Positions 10,333-21,357 of a stretch of DNA of 64,000 nt are shown one piece after another (the first letter of the stretch is position 1; each line of letters begins with the position of its first letter). A program made the position numbers and the translations under genes. Source of the DNA: Tricholoma matsutake (lineage: Eukaryota; Basidiomycota; Agaricomycetes; Agaricales; Tricholomataceae); assembly GCA_026075535.2 (NCBI GenBank), contig AP026548.1, positions 4,526,001 through 4,590,000 on the forward strand, written 5' to 3'. The notes beneath the pieces were generated by a model. It was not told the DNA's origin and ran no database searches. It worked only from the letters and a program-made list of their open reading frames with translations.

Positions 10333-13300
10333 TCCGCAACCCTCAGGATACAGCCATTGGGGCTGGGGGTTGTGTTGACCTTACCCACTTGGCTGCCTAC
10401 GTTCATCTCAATCCGTCTGCTCTTTCCAACCCTGACTCCTTAACCATTCTTTTAACCTTCCCTGAATCTTCTGCCCCTTTCCAAACCCTTATCGACTCTG
10501 GCTCCTCCCACTGCTTCCTTGACTCCTCTTTCGTGTTGAATAACCAACTCAGCACGGAATCCATTAACCCGATCGGTTTATGACTCTTTGATGGAACTTG
10601 CAACTCCACCATAACTCAGATTGTCAAACTTCCGGTCACCTTCCCTGCCAGTGAAGTATTCAATTTGTCATTTTATGTAACCTTGCTCGACTCTTCCTGT
10701 TCCGCCATACTCGGTCATAACTGGCTGAAGCAATACAATCCGTTGATTGACTGGTCTTCAAGCCAACTTGCTTTCTGCTCTGCAGATCATAGAGGTCCAG
10801 CACCCCTGACATCACCTTTGTCCCTGAATCTTCCGGTAGAAATCCTTGACTCTTCCGCACTTTCCAAACCCCCCATTCCTCCTAAGTTTACACCTCCCGA
10901 CATCTCCTTCATCAACGCTGCCGCTTATGCACGTGCTAGCAAACTTCCTGGGGCAGTAGCTTTTCAGATGACCTTCACTCCAGAAGGGTTATCCACCCGC
11001 TCCGCCCATTCCGCTAACTCTTCTGACCTTTCTGAGATTCCGCCTGAGTATCACAAATTTGCTGATGTCTTTAATAAGACTAAAGCAGATACCCTTCCTC
11101 CGCATCAGTCTTACGACCTCAAGATAGAGACAGAAGACAATACTCCTCCACCTCTGGGCTGAATGTATTCTCTCTCCCCCTCTGAATAGAAGCCTTACGA
11201 GTCTTTATTGACAAAAATGTCCGCTCAGGTTTCATCCGCCCATCCAAGTTGCCACATGGTGCCCCTATTCTCTTCGTCAAGAAGAAGGATGGTAGTCTCC
11301 GACTTTGTGTCGACTACCGAGGACTTAACTGTCTTACAAAGAAAGACCGCTACCCACTTCCTCTCATTTCTGACCTACTTGACTCTCCCGGCAAAGCCCA
11401 CTTGTTCACCAAGATAGACTTGCGGCACACTTATCACCTAGTCCGCATCGCGGATGGTGACGAATGGAAAACTACTTTCTGCACCCGCTACAGATCCTTC
11501 GAGTGGTTGGTGGTTCCCTTTGGACTCACTAATGCACCTGCAGCATTCCAGCGTTTTATGAACAACATCTTCAGCGACATGCTGGATGTTTGTGTCATCA
11601 TGTACCTTGATGACATCCTGATCTATTCAGACGACAAGTCCCAGCATGGGACTCACGTTAAAGAAGTCCTCTGCCGTCTCCGGAAAAATGGACTTTACGC
11701 CTCCCCACAGAAATGTGAGTTCCACAAAGACACCGTTGAATATTTAGGTTTCATCCTTTCACCGGATGGACTGCAGATGTCCGAGGATAAAGTCAAAACT
11801 GTGCTTGACTGGCCCGAGCCTAGGAAAGTTAAGGACATTCAATCCTTATTAGGCTTTTGCAACTTTTACTGCTGCTTCATTAATGGCTATTCAGACATTG
11901 TCATCCCACTCACCCGCTTGACGCAGAAATCCACACCTTGGGACTTCAACAAGAAGTGCCGCAACACCTTTGAAAGGCTCAAACAAGAATTCACTCATGC
12001 ACCCGTCTTAACCCAATGGGTACCCGACTCACAAATGGTACTCAAAATGGACGCTTCCGACTATGCCCTAGCAGCTATCCTTTCAGTTTACACTATGGAT
12101 GGAGAAATCCATCCGGTTGCTTTTCATTCCCACTCCTTCAATCCCGCTGAACTAAATTATGACACACATGACAAGGAACTCTTGGCCATTTTCGAAGCCT
12201 TCAAACACTGGAGGCAGTACTTCGAGGGTTCCGCAAACCCAGTTGATGTGGTCACCGACCACAAAAATCTTGAGTACTTCAGCACTACCAAGTTGCTCAC
12301 CCGCCGCCAGGCCCGTTGGTCTGAGTACCTTTCCCAGTTCAATCTCGTCATCCGCTTCTGCCCCGGGAAACTAGGGGCCAAGCCAGATGCACTCACTAGA
12401 CGTTGGGACGTCTACTGCAAAGGGGGAAATAGCAACTTTGCCTCCATAAACCCAACCAACTTCCAACCTGTATTCACACAGGAACAGCTCACCTCTTCCC
12501 TCCACACCACCTATTTCGCCACACCCATCCTTCGACAGGCAGTAATCATGGATGTTGAGAAACTTCACCACGACATCCGCACCTCCCTACTCCTTGACCC
12601 CTTTTCATCCACACATCTTCCGACACCTACCGACCCCAACTGGACCATAGACGAGGCAGGTCTTCTCCACCACTTCGACCAGATTTATGTTCCGGATGTT
12701 GCGGATCTTTGCCTCAAAGTCCTTCAGTTCAAACATGATCACATCCTTTCTGGCCACTTCGGACAAAACAAAACCCAGCAGCTTGTCCGCCAGGAATATG
12801 TCTGGCCAAACCTCCGCACCTTTGGGCAAGAATTCTGCAAATCCTGTACCACTTGCAAATGATCCAAATCACCCTGACACAAGCCCTATGGGTTCCTAAA
12901 GCAACTTCTGGTTCCGGAACAACCTTGGAACTCCATCTCCATGGACTGCATTGAACAACTACCCGACTCCAACGGTCACACCGCTATCCTGGTCATCATT
13001 GACCACCTCACCAAGCAAGGCATCTTCATCCCAACTGTCAATGAAATCACAGCCCAAGAACTAGCCAACCTGTTCGTCCTCCACATCTTCTCCAAGCATG
13101 GCGTTCCATTGCATGTCACTTGCGACTGGGGATCTGAGTTTGTCTCCCATTTCTTCCACTCCCTCGGAAAAGCACTCAACATGCAGATCCACTTCACTTC
13201 CGGTTATCACCCGCAAGGTGATGGTCAGACAGAACAACTTAATCAGACCTTGGAACAGTACCTCCAGATCTTCTGCAACTATCAGCAGACTGGTCTCACC

Positions 13301-14013
13301 TCTTACCCTTGGGCGAATTTGCCTACAACAATGCTCCTTCCGCCTCTACAGGTGTATCCCCTTTCTTTGCCAACAAAGGCTATCACCCAAACATTTCCAT
13401 CTTTCCAGAACGTGACTTAGCTTCACAGCGCACCCGCGAGTTCATCGTCGACTTAGACGACCTTCATCAGGAGCTTCGGAAACAACTTGCAGCCACTCAA
13501 GAGCATTATCAAGGTCCTGTGGACAAACATCGGGCACCTGCACCTGACTTCAACATTGGTGATTCTGCCTATGTCACTGCAGAAAATATCCGCACCACAT
13601 GTCCTTCCAAGAAACTTTCCGAAAAGCACCATGGCCCCTTTGAAATCATTGCCCGCCCGGGCACTCACTCAGTCACCCTGCGGCTCCCGGATCACATGTG
13701 GGCCATTCACCCTGTTTTCCATGTCTCTCAACTAGAGAAACACTCCTCGAACACAATTCCAAATCGAGTACAACCTCCACCTCCTCCGATCACCATTGAT
13801 GACGAGCTCGAATATGAGATTGCCAAAGTCCTCGACTCCAAAGTCGACAACCGACGTCGCTGCAAGATTCTCTACCTCGTCCGATGGGAAGGTTACCAGG
13901 GAGCCGATGAAGAGACCTCCTGGCTACCTGTTATGGAACTTGAGCATGCCCAAGAACTCCTTGTGGATTTTCACACCCGCTACCCGCAAAAACCTGGTCC
14001 ATTACCCACTTAA
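10329..14013 (+). pseudogene. pol: Gypsy A Pol: protease, RT, RNase H, integrase, chromodomain (broken)
   Basis: Domains in order: protease with IDSGSSHCF near 10495; reverse transcriptase with YLDD at 11603-11614; RNase H with DASDYALAA near 12050; integrase with the HHCC finger ending CKSCTTCK near 12860, then the DDE core from 12941; and a C-terminal chromodomain (LYLVRWEGY, ETSWLP) ending at 14013. Breaks: TGA at 10581, 11160, 12860 and 12875, TAG at 11187 with a frame change beside it, and another one-base frame change near 13285. The clustered CGA to TGA changes indicate CpG decay. The chromodomain places it among chromoviruses, which target heterochromatin. Not functional. Confidence 0.93.
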
Positions 14014-14100
14014 AGGCTATTCATGTTGCTTATTCACTCGGTTTGTACTCAGAAACAAAATTCATTGAAAAAAGATTTTTTTTTGGATCCGACCGGATCC

Positions 14101-15089
14101 CTACACTACCTCCGCTTCTCCCTCTCTGTCTTCGTCACCCTCTCCCCCAACCTCGCCCTCTTCTCCACCCTTGTCCTTCTCTCCACCCTCCTCATCTCCA
14201 CTCTTGCTCTCCTCCTCATCATCTGCTCTCCTTTTCTCCAGATATCTCTGGAAGGCCTCCCAGTCATCTCCAGATTTTCGGATCCCACGTCTTTCCCGCC
14301 AGGACTCTTGCACCACCCACTCCACCTCTTTGTCACCCTTGTCGCTCTCCTCCCCGGCACTTTCTTCCTCCACCCACTCTGGGTCCATAGCGTCCCGAAT
14401 CTCCCCCATCAACTCCCGCACCGCAGTGGCCACCTCAGCAAACCCCTTCCTTATCAACTTCATCATTTGTTGCATTATTTCCAGGTTTTCCCTGGTCGCC
14501 CCGGTCGTTCCTGCCGGTTTTGCCACAGGGGCTTCCTGCCCCTCCCACACTCCCTCCTTGCACTTATGTTTGATGCGTGTGCAGTTGTCGCACATGCGTC
14601 CCTTCGCACCCATCTTGAAACAAGCGATCTTTTGATATTTGCACCTAGGCCACTTGTCAGTAAAAAGAGACTGGAAAGGGAAACAAGTACGTACCTTTTG
14701 CAAGGCAACATGGCCTGCACCCACACCGGACCCTCCGACTCCTCCGATCCCACTTGCGCCTTCGACTTGGCGACTTTCTTTTTCTTGGGGGACTTGCTCC
14801 CCTCAGCCTCATCCTCCAAACCTGCGGCCACAGCCGCCCGCTTCTTCTCTGTTCATTTTGTGGCCGATGCCTCCTTTTTCCACCCCTCTGCCTGATGCGC
14901 CTCCTCAGCCTTTGCAGCCTCCTCTGCTGCCTTCTGTGCCTCCTGTGCCCGGCGTTCCTCCTCCCTCGCTGCTTCCTCCAGCTCCTTCATCTCCTGTTCC
15001 ATCTGCTCCTTCATCGCCCACTCCCTCTGTTCGTGTTGAGCCCTCATTGCAGCCAATTTGATCTGCGTGGATACTGCTGGAGGGGACAT
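14101..15089 (-). pseudogene. Antisense cysteine-motif gene carried by Gypsy A
   Basis: Between the pol stop and the 3' LTR, the minus strand carries a two-exon gene. Exon 1 is 15089-14695, intron 14694-14645 (GTACGT, branch ACTGAC, end CCTAG, 50 bp), exon 2 14644-14101; joined length is 313 codons. The N-terminal third is a long charged coiled coil (EAAREEERRAQEAQKAAEEA), then a Lys-rich segment. Splicing creates a compact cluster CKRC-x6-C followed by CDNC-x6-HKC, a zinc-cluster-like motif, and the C-terminus is a very acidic EED-rich tail. One in-frame TGA at 14853-14855 interrupts exon 1. Such cysteine-motif plus coiled-coil proteins are common in agaricomycete repeats; a DNA- or RNA-binding role is inferred only. 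Confidence 0.7.
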
Positions 15090-15226
15090 AATTGATAGTT
15101 GATGGGGGAAGGAAAGAACATGAAGATTTTTTCAACCAATTACTGCATTCAGAAAATTCAACCAACTTCCTCATTCAGACTCAAACCCTCATGTGCCTCA
15201 TAGGCTCGGCACTAAGGGGGAAATAC

Positions 15227-15932
15227 TGTCAAGAACCATTCCTCGCCCGATTGGAACCCGCATCCATCCGACTCTTTTCTGCATGTCAAACATGACTTTT
15301 GTCTACACCTCCCAATTTCGTTCCTGGCTGCCTTGCACTGCCCATGCTGCTGTGCATCAGGCCACCTTGTACAGCATCCATGGCTGCCTTTCCAAGGCTG
15401 CTGTCTCTATTGCAAATTTGACTACAGATTCCTGTGTGGCTCCCATAGGTAATTTATCTATGCAGTCAAGACACTGCTGCAGTCTTCATTCCTATTCCGC
15501 ATTATTCTGGACTACAGTATTTAAGCTTAGTTAGTTTCGCCTTGTATTCCTCAGTTTGTATATCGACATAGACTCGACTTTACCCTGCCAATCTAAAACC
15601 TCCTTTTACTCCAACCCCTGTCCTCTAAGAGTCTGAACTACATTTGACTCAACCTCTAGTCTCCCTCTGAAGTTCTAGTCTCATCTGAACTCAACCTAAG
15701 TCCCTCCGTACTCCTCCCCACGTTTACCCGCACTTTCCCACTCCTACCTCTAAACCCTCGACTTGAAATTAGGACACCAGACGAGGTGAAGGGCACAGCT
15801 TCTTACAAGCTGAAGCCAAGTCCTTTCCGTTCCCCCTCCCACAGATTCCGCATTGACCCAACAATCTCCCGCTATCATCACCCGCAGTGTCTGGACGGAT
15901 TCCGAAGCGGCCTCTAGGATCAGTTCTTAACA
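15227..15932 (+). repeat. 3' LTR of Gypsy A
   Basis: 706 bp, ends TGTCAAGAAC and GTTCTTAACA (9 of 10 inverted match), directly after the purine tract AAGGGGGAAAT. It is the reference copy for the solo LTRs at 4.0 kb and 23.1-25.1 kb. Confidence 0.92.
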
Positions 15933-16264
15933 CCCTGCAAAGCTGGCAATGAGACCTTCATTTGAACTATGTAGAATACAAGGCTTAGTGGCATTGTAAG
16001 TAGATTCAGTCATATGACTGACTGATTCAAATTCTATGTTTTCATGGCCTAGCACTGGGCAAGGTTGTGACGTGGCATGGTGCAGGGATGCCTTTTGCTC
16101 TTGTTTCAGGGGTTTCAGGCACAATAGGCTCAAAGAAGGATTATCTGGTGCCCATAGGATGTCAGATCACTTCTGTGCATTGCTGGGATGGTGCCAGCAT
16201 GGGGATTCAGGGTCAATGTCGATGGGGTGATAACAATCGCAATAACAATCAGAGTAAGACATGA
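15933..16264 (+). pseudogene. Second fragment of antisense gene-like sequence in G (lectin-like?)
   Basis: Right of the nested Gypsy the G interior resumes. The plus-strand frame from 16067 reads MPFALVSG, GTIGSKKDYLVPIG and ITSVHCWDGASMGIQGQ, a pattern like the closing beta strands of jacalin-type or similar fungal lectin domains. A possible acceptor site TTGTTTCAG sits at about 16101-16109. It probably belongs to the same antisense gene as the fragment at 7.45-8.49 kb, split by the Gypsy insertion. The domain name is a guess from sequence feel, not from a search. Confidence 0.3.
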
Positions 16265-16300
16265 CAAGTAAGAATATACGACTTTTAGTGTCAAAAAAAG

Positions 16301-16484
16301 TGTAGTGAGTCGGGGGAGGTGTAGCTTAGCTCAATGATCCACAATGACATGACTAACATATATTATGGGGGGTTGACAGTTAAGCTTACATACTAGTTAG
16401 TAATCTGCTGGTTTTATAGGAACCAGCAGCATTGTAATGTAATATGTACAAATAGTCCAGCCTGGGGGGGCCTGCATCACTACA
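16301..16484 (-). repeat. 5' LTR of element G
   Basis: 184 bp with the same 8-bp inverted ends and the minus-strand CTATAAAA promoter motif. The right flank CCCTC equals the left flank of the partner LTR. Confidence 0.85.
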
Positions 16485-16599
16485 CCCTCATAAAAAAACA
16501 AGCATTTTGGCTAGAGGAATAAGAAATTGGACCATTTTTTGAAGCTGAGTTTCAGTTGTACAAATAGTGGTGACTAAGCACACAACACCAAGCTCATTA

Positions 16600-17112
16600 C
16601 ACAAGGCCAGCCTCATAATTTCTCCTTTCTGAAATATAGTTAGAAATTCTTTGTGAAATATTATATTTGAGACTAAATTTCTACAAACAAAAATTCAAAA
16701 AAATTACCCATTAGAAATATACTTTGAAAATCAATATTTCTGGTTAAATTTCTCATGACATTTCAGTGTAGATACTGGAAGTATTTCTGTAAGGTGATGT
16801 TTAACTTATCAATTGCCTGAAAGGGTTTCAGAAATTAGATCAGAAAGTTTTATTTTCTGGTCATGCTTTCTGATCTAATTTCTGAAAGCCTTTCAGGCAA
16901 TTGATAAGTTAAACATCACCTTACAGAGATACTTCCAGTATCTACACTGAAATGTCATGAGAAATTTAACCAGAAATATTGATTTTCAAAGTATATTTCT
17001 AATGGGTAATTTTTTGAATTTCTGTTTGTAGAAATTTAGTCTCAAATATAATATTTTGCAAAGAATTTCTAACTATATTTCAGAAAGGAGAAATTATGAG
17101 GCTGGCCTTGTG
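16600..17112. mobile_element. Palindromic MITE, long form
   Basis: A 513-bp near-perfect inverted repeat: arms of about 250 bp meet near 16856. Ends are CACAAGGCCAGCC and its complement, and 3-bp duplications TTA lie at 16597-16599 and 17113-17115. No coding capacity. The CACAAGG ends with 3-bp duplications fit the CACTA/CMC group (in basidiomycetes often Kyakuja-Dileera-Plavaka elements), which is inference. As RNA or single-stranded DNA it would form one huge hairpin. Confidence 0.88.
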
Positions 17113-18011
17113 TTAGCTGACTTCAAATTCAATCAAGTTTGAATTCTGTTCAACAACCTTCAAGGATCAAGGTATTTTGTTCAACATTTCTCATTTTCAT
17201 TGTTTGCACTCATGCCTGAATTCACCTGGTTAGCTATGATCTGCCAAACCACTGTTCTCCACTGGGACAGATGTGTAGATATCATGCTCATGACAGTATC
17301 AGAATTTTGGATACTGTTCATTCCCAGGCCTCCATTGTTCTGCCTCATAGTTACCAGTACATATACCTTGTTGTACTGTAGTCATGCTCTTCAAGCACTT
17401 GTAACCACAGGCTCTGTTCCTTTTTACCACACAAGTGCTCATCATCCTGTGTGCTCCCTTGAACTGTGACAAAGTGTACCTTCACACATCAAACTTGCAG
17501 TAGCTGGACATCTGCTATAACCTGTAACCATTGGACTGGAAACTTGGAACTTGCAGTTTGGAACCCACAGAAACTGTACTTCTGCCATAACCATAACTCA
17601 AGTCAGAACACTATAATGTCAAAATATCCTATCATTTCCTAATCTATCTTTATCAACTTCTCAATCATGTCCTCTGGCAAGACTATCTGGTTTCCCCTGT
17701 TGAATCATACCAACTACGCTGAATGGGCTTTGCACATGGAAGCCATCTTGATCCATGGTGGATTCTGGGACCTTATCATGGGTGATGAAAAGTTAGCAGA
17801 AGGAGAATTGAATGAGGACAGGGTAAAAGCATTCAAGAAAAGGGAGGCTCAGTGTAAAGCAGATGTTGTTTTGAGGGTCAATGATTCACAGTTATCACAT
17901 ATGGCCAATAAGAGTCCCATGGTCATTTGGAAGGCTCTTGCTAGCATTCATCGTGCCTGAGGATTTGGCAGTTGACTCCAATTATGCTGTAACTTCATTA
18001 CTGCATCTATG

Positions 18012-18229
18012 TGTTAGGAATGCAGAAAAGATGACCAGACTGGGGATTGAACCCAGGCCCTCCTGGACATATACCAGATGCTCTGACCAACTGAGCTATC
18101 AGGTCTTATAGGGTTCAACAGAACAAGGATACCATATAACCAGACACAACTATCACATCACTTGTGTGTGTGTGCAAACTATGGTCTGTTAAGCACTGAT
18201 TAAGCAGTGACAGATTATATAATCCAACA
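18012..18229 (-). mobile_element. LTR-like insertion containing a tRNA gene
   Basis: 218 bp starting TGTTAGGA and ending ATCCAACA, with perfect 5-bp target duplications CTATG at 18007-18011 and 18230-18234. It interrupts the Gag frame of element H, so the pre-insertion sequence is known. TG..CA ends and a 5-bp duplication are signs of retroviral-type integration, so this is a solo LTR or one LTR of a TRIM. Unusually it holds a full tRNA cloverleaf near one end, with CCCTATAAGA just upstream of it on the same strand. Confidence 0.8.
18033..18105 (-). tRNA. tRNA-like gene, UAU anticodon position, inside LTR-like insertion
   Basis: 73 nt fold as a standard cloverleaf: 7-bp acceptor stem with one U-U mismatch, D arm GCTC/GAGC around AGTTGGTCA, 5-bp anticodon stem TCTGG/CCAGG with a 7-nt loop, 5-nt variable region, and a 5-bp T arm CTGGG/CCCAG with loop TTCAATC. 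Box A and box B match consensus and TTTT follows three bases after the end, a polymerase III terminator. Position 33 of the loop is A instead of the near-universal U and no CCA is encoded, so decoding (isoleucine by position 34-36) is doubtful; a tRNA-derived promoter or pseudogene is as likely. Confidence 0.65.
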
Positions 18230-18844
18230 CTATGAAGGGGAGTCAGTCCATGGAGAGTTGGATCAGGGAAGTGCGCAGTCTTACAAATCATTTCAAGGCT
18301 ATCAATGTCAGTGTCTCCAATGAAGATATGATTGTTGTTCTCACAGCTGGCTTATGTTAAGAAGGAAGATTCAGATGACAATGCAGCAGTTAAAATTTTG
18401 AAGTTCAGTTCATCTGTTCAGTGTTTCTATTGCTTGCTGGTGGGCCACTACACTTCTGTCTGCCATCAGAAGGCAAAGGATATCAAGGCAAAGGAGGAGG
18501 GCCCCAAGCGAGTTCAAGTTAAAATGTCTGCTGCAGTGGCTGAAGTTGAGGAGTACACATTCACAGCAGTTGGTCCTGAAGTTTTTGATGAGGGAAATGT
18601 TGCACTGTAAAGTTCTTTTGTTTTATTAACTGATTATCTTTTCAGCTTACATTTGGAACATCTTTCACCTGAGGGGGTGTGTGTAGATATCATGCTCATG
18701 ATGGTATTGGCATTTCAGATACTGTTCATTCCCAGGCCTCCATTGTTCCACCTCATTGTTACCAGTATATATACCTTGTTGTACTGTAGTCATGCTCTTT
18801 GAGCACTTGTAACCACAAGCTCTGTTCCTTTTTACCACAACAGG

Positions 18845-20068
18845 ATGAGTCCAACTCCCACATCAGGTGTGCTGTCTAGATTGTTTGCTTTGATGGATTA
18901 TGAGGTCGGTTCAAATTAGCTTGGTGTACAAACTTGTACAGGCCACACATATACCACATGTTTGATCTACATTGGCTGATAAGTATGTAGCTATCATTTT
19001 TGATGTTCTTAGATGTTCCAGTGATTTGTCATGTCAAAAAATGTGTATCCTCACTAGCCTTTTAGCAATAATAGAGCACTTCAGCAACCTGGTCAAACCT
19101 TGTTTTTTGCTCGTTCCTGAGCAAGTTTTGGTCAAAATGGTCCAGCTGAATTGAGTAAGTTGGTGAGCTCACATGAGTAGGGTATGTCAATGAAGTCAAT
19201 ACAACACCCCAAATCATGTACAAAATGGCATAAAAACAACAGAAACTAGCTAGGACAACTCATATAACCAAGAAATTCTTTAAAAATGCAAAGACAAAAC
19301 AAAATGACCTATGCAGCCTGGTCATGTGTGTTGCCACATCCTTTGTGGAGGTGGTGGAGTCACCTGTTCCAAATAAACCTTGGCATTTTCAGTTGTTCAG
19401 TACCACTTTAACAGGGATTGCTGAAGTGCTCTAATCTGACATGGTTTGGCCCCAATCACACAGAAGCCTGCTAAATAAAGATCCCCCTTCTCATGCTTTG
19501 AGTGTTTTCACTGTATGTCTTCTGATGTGAGACAGATGCAAGTGTTTGTTTAAGGACCATGCTACTCATTATCAAAACATTCCATCCCTATGGCAGACAT
19601 CTGCTCCACCTATTACTGTTTTTCAGCCAACATTATTGTTCATGGCCCATGAAATAGGAGGGAATTATGTATCCCTCTCAAGTGGACATGTAAATCACCG
19701 CACTCACGGTGCATATTTTTCTGCTTCATGTTATCAAATTATTAAAATTGACAGTGAATAACTAGAAAAATGGGGATTGAATGATTTTCTAATGGTCATC
19801 TTCCCAGTCATCAGAACATTTTTTGCCATTCTGCACCACTTATTCTACAGTTCCCTTGATGGTCATCCATCAATTTTCTTGCATGTGCTGAGCATGTGGG
19901 ATTTCCAAATCAATATGACAGGGTGGGCTCTGACTGCTGGAAATACTGTTTCTTAGTTTGTTCAACAAACATTTTCTTGGTCCATCAACATCATCCTTGT
20001 CAATAGATTTTGGCACCTCCTCCATGATAAACAATTTACAATCTGGGAGGTGGGTAATGTCTTTGATA
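18845..20068. other. No recognisable gene
   Basis: AT-rich, with many stops in all frames. A minus-strand reading upstream of the ORF at 20.07-20.55 kb may be its decayed continuation (a phrase PDCKLFIMEEVPKSIDKDD near 20000 reads coherently), but I cannot name it. Confidence 0.4.
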
Positions 20069-20551
20069 TCAAAGCCACATTTTACATGAAGACTGCCATC
20101 TGCTGTGTGACAGGTCTTTCATTGCTGCTGCTTCCTTTGCAATGGGAATTATGACAATCATCCCTCCTGCTGCCCTTGTGTCCACCATCCAGCCAATGAA
20201 TACAGGTTGTGATATTCTTACAGTAAGGCTCCTGGCCAGTACTAATCTTTGGAACAATGGAGCCATTGAGTCCCTGACAATGATGACCATTGCCTCTGGC
20301 TCAATTGTTCCACCTTCTTTGAACCCATGCTTCAATTGTACATACAACACAACATTCCCAACACCTGCCATCAACTGTTCAACAACAACCTCACATCTGC
20401 TCTCTGCAGACACAGCTCCTGCCCCTATGCTTGGGAATACATCATTCAATGGCCAAGGGCCAAGTGTGTACATCACATGATGGAGACTTCTATCTAGCAA
20501 ACCAGAACTCGTCATCTGTTTGCTGTTTGCCACCACCCACAATGTTAACAT
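20069..20551 (-). pseudogene. Unidentified 160-codon frame
   Basis: Opens MLTLWVVANSKQM and contains VVEQLMAGVGNVVLYVQLKHGF and ISQPVFIGWMVDTRAAGG. Composition is protein-like, with hydrophobic strands, and the reading continues in fragments to the left after the stop at 20069. No family is recognised. It sits between the Gag-only Copia and a LINE ORF1 relic, so transposon origin is likely. Confidence 0.3.
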
Positions 20552-20753
20552 TTAGTACAGGAATGGAACAATAGTTACAGGAGGAGTGACAGATATCGGG
20601 CTGTATGATAAACATGATCCCATCACAAACACAATGTATTTTGAGACCCTATTCACTTTTTCTTGTGCTCTCGGTAGTGTGGCACAAGTTGACTTTGCTA
20701 CACCTAATCCTCCCCTACCCTTTCACATGTTGGGCTCCCATTGCTCCCCATTT

Positions 20754-21340
20754 CCACCTTGCGAGCAGTTGCTCACAGCAGTGGTTGGGGGTGCTGTGGT
20801 GGTGGTGTCCATCTCATCCATCCATGGATTCCTCTGCATCATCATAGTACAATAAAAAGCTATTGAGCATAAAAATATAAGTAATTGAAAGAAAAAAAAT
20901 AAGAAATGGAGCAAAAAATATTTACCTGGTACCCAAACAATGACATACATCATTTGGGTCCATGTCTCTTTGTTCCTCAGCATCCCTCATCCCTTCCCCA
21001 CTGCCCATTGTTGTTCATCCCTCCCTGCTGTTTGCTTGTCATTGTTGTGCTCATTGCCACCCCATCCTGTCTTGTCATTGACCTTGCCTTCTTGTTAACC
21101 ATGTGTTTTTGGTTTCCTGCTGTGTGGCATCATGGTGTGGGCTTTGGTGGACATTGGTGGACATGGGGGTTCATCTCATTGTTATAACATAGTCAGGACA
21201 GACGGGGACAACAGGGAGATGATGATGAGGGAGAAACAGAGAAAGGCCCAAGTGGTGTTGTCAACGTCTCTTGGGCCATAGGTATCTTTTCTTTTCTTTT
21301 TCCATTTCATGTTCTTGTTACTAACAAAGTTTTTTAGATA
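20754..21340. repeat. Hairpin/splice-module cluster 1
   Basis: Contains one GAGCA..TGCTC hairpin (20754-20783) and two GGCCCAA..TTGGGCC type hairpins (20928-20961 and 21244-21280). The second abuts a plus-strand intron-like tract 21282-21336 (GTATCT, TACTAACA, TTTTTTAG). Confidence 0.6.
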
Positions 21341-21357
21341 CAAACTTGCAATTTTGA

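Larger units (their letters stand above)
8723..15932 (+). mobile_element. Decayed Gypsy chromovirus 'A'
   Basis: Order: truncated 5' LTR (8723-8915), gag, pol ending in a chromodomain, an antisense gene, purine tract AAGGGGGAAAT, complete 3' LTR (15227-15932). The 5' LTR keeps only its last ~190 bp, so the left end is lost and no target duplication can be matched (right flank CCCTG). Several in-frame TGA codons where the family has CGA, plus at least two frameshifts, make it dead. It lies inside element G. Confidence 0.92.
6955..16484 (-). mobile_element. LTR element 'G' with nested Gypsy A
   Basis: Two direct 184-185 bp repeats (6955-7139 and 16301-16484), each starting TGTAGTGA and ending TCACTACA, are flanked on the outside by the same five bases CCCTC (6950-6954 and 16485-16489). 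This proves one insertion event 9.5 kb long. A purine run AAAGGGGGAGAG directly before the left LTR on the minus strand, and CTATAAAA inside the LTRs on that strand, set the orientation as minus. Removing the nested Gypsy (8723-15932) leaves about 2 kb of interior. No protease, reverse transcriptase or integrase is recognisable there, so G is non-autonomous or its coding part is lost. The interior carries plus-strand (antisense) intron-containing sequence. Confidence 0.85.
17667..18610 (+). pseudogene. gag: Copia Gag (UBN2 type) with CCHC knuckle, interrupted
   Basis: The frame from ATG 17667 reads NYAEWALHMEAIL and VIWKALASIHRA, the classic UBN2/DUF4219 Gag pattern. After the 218-bp insertion at 18012-18229 it resumes with SMESWIREVRSL and VLTAGL, and ends with a CCHC knuckle (CFYCLLVGHYTSVC) and a TAA at 18608-18610. 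Stops or frame changes near 17958 and 18357 also break it. Gag alone could still encapsidate RNA when intact. Confidence 0.8.
17272..18839 (+). mobile_element. Small Gag-only Copia derivative 'H'
   Basis: Direct repeats of about 160 bp (17272-17431 and 18678-18839; start TGTGTAGATATCATG, end TTTTTACCACA) enclose a Copia Gag and nothing else. The right LTR is preceded by CACCTGAGGGGG, a polypurine tract. Flanks ACAGA (17267-17271) and ACAGG (18840-18844) are a 4/5 target duplication. No protease, integrase or reverse transcriptase is present, so it must have moved using enzymes from another Copia. Confidence 0.8.
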
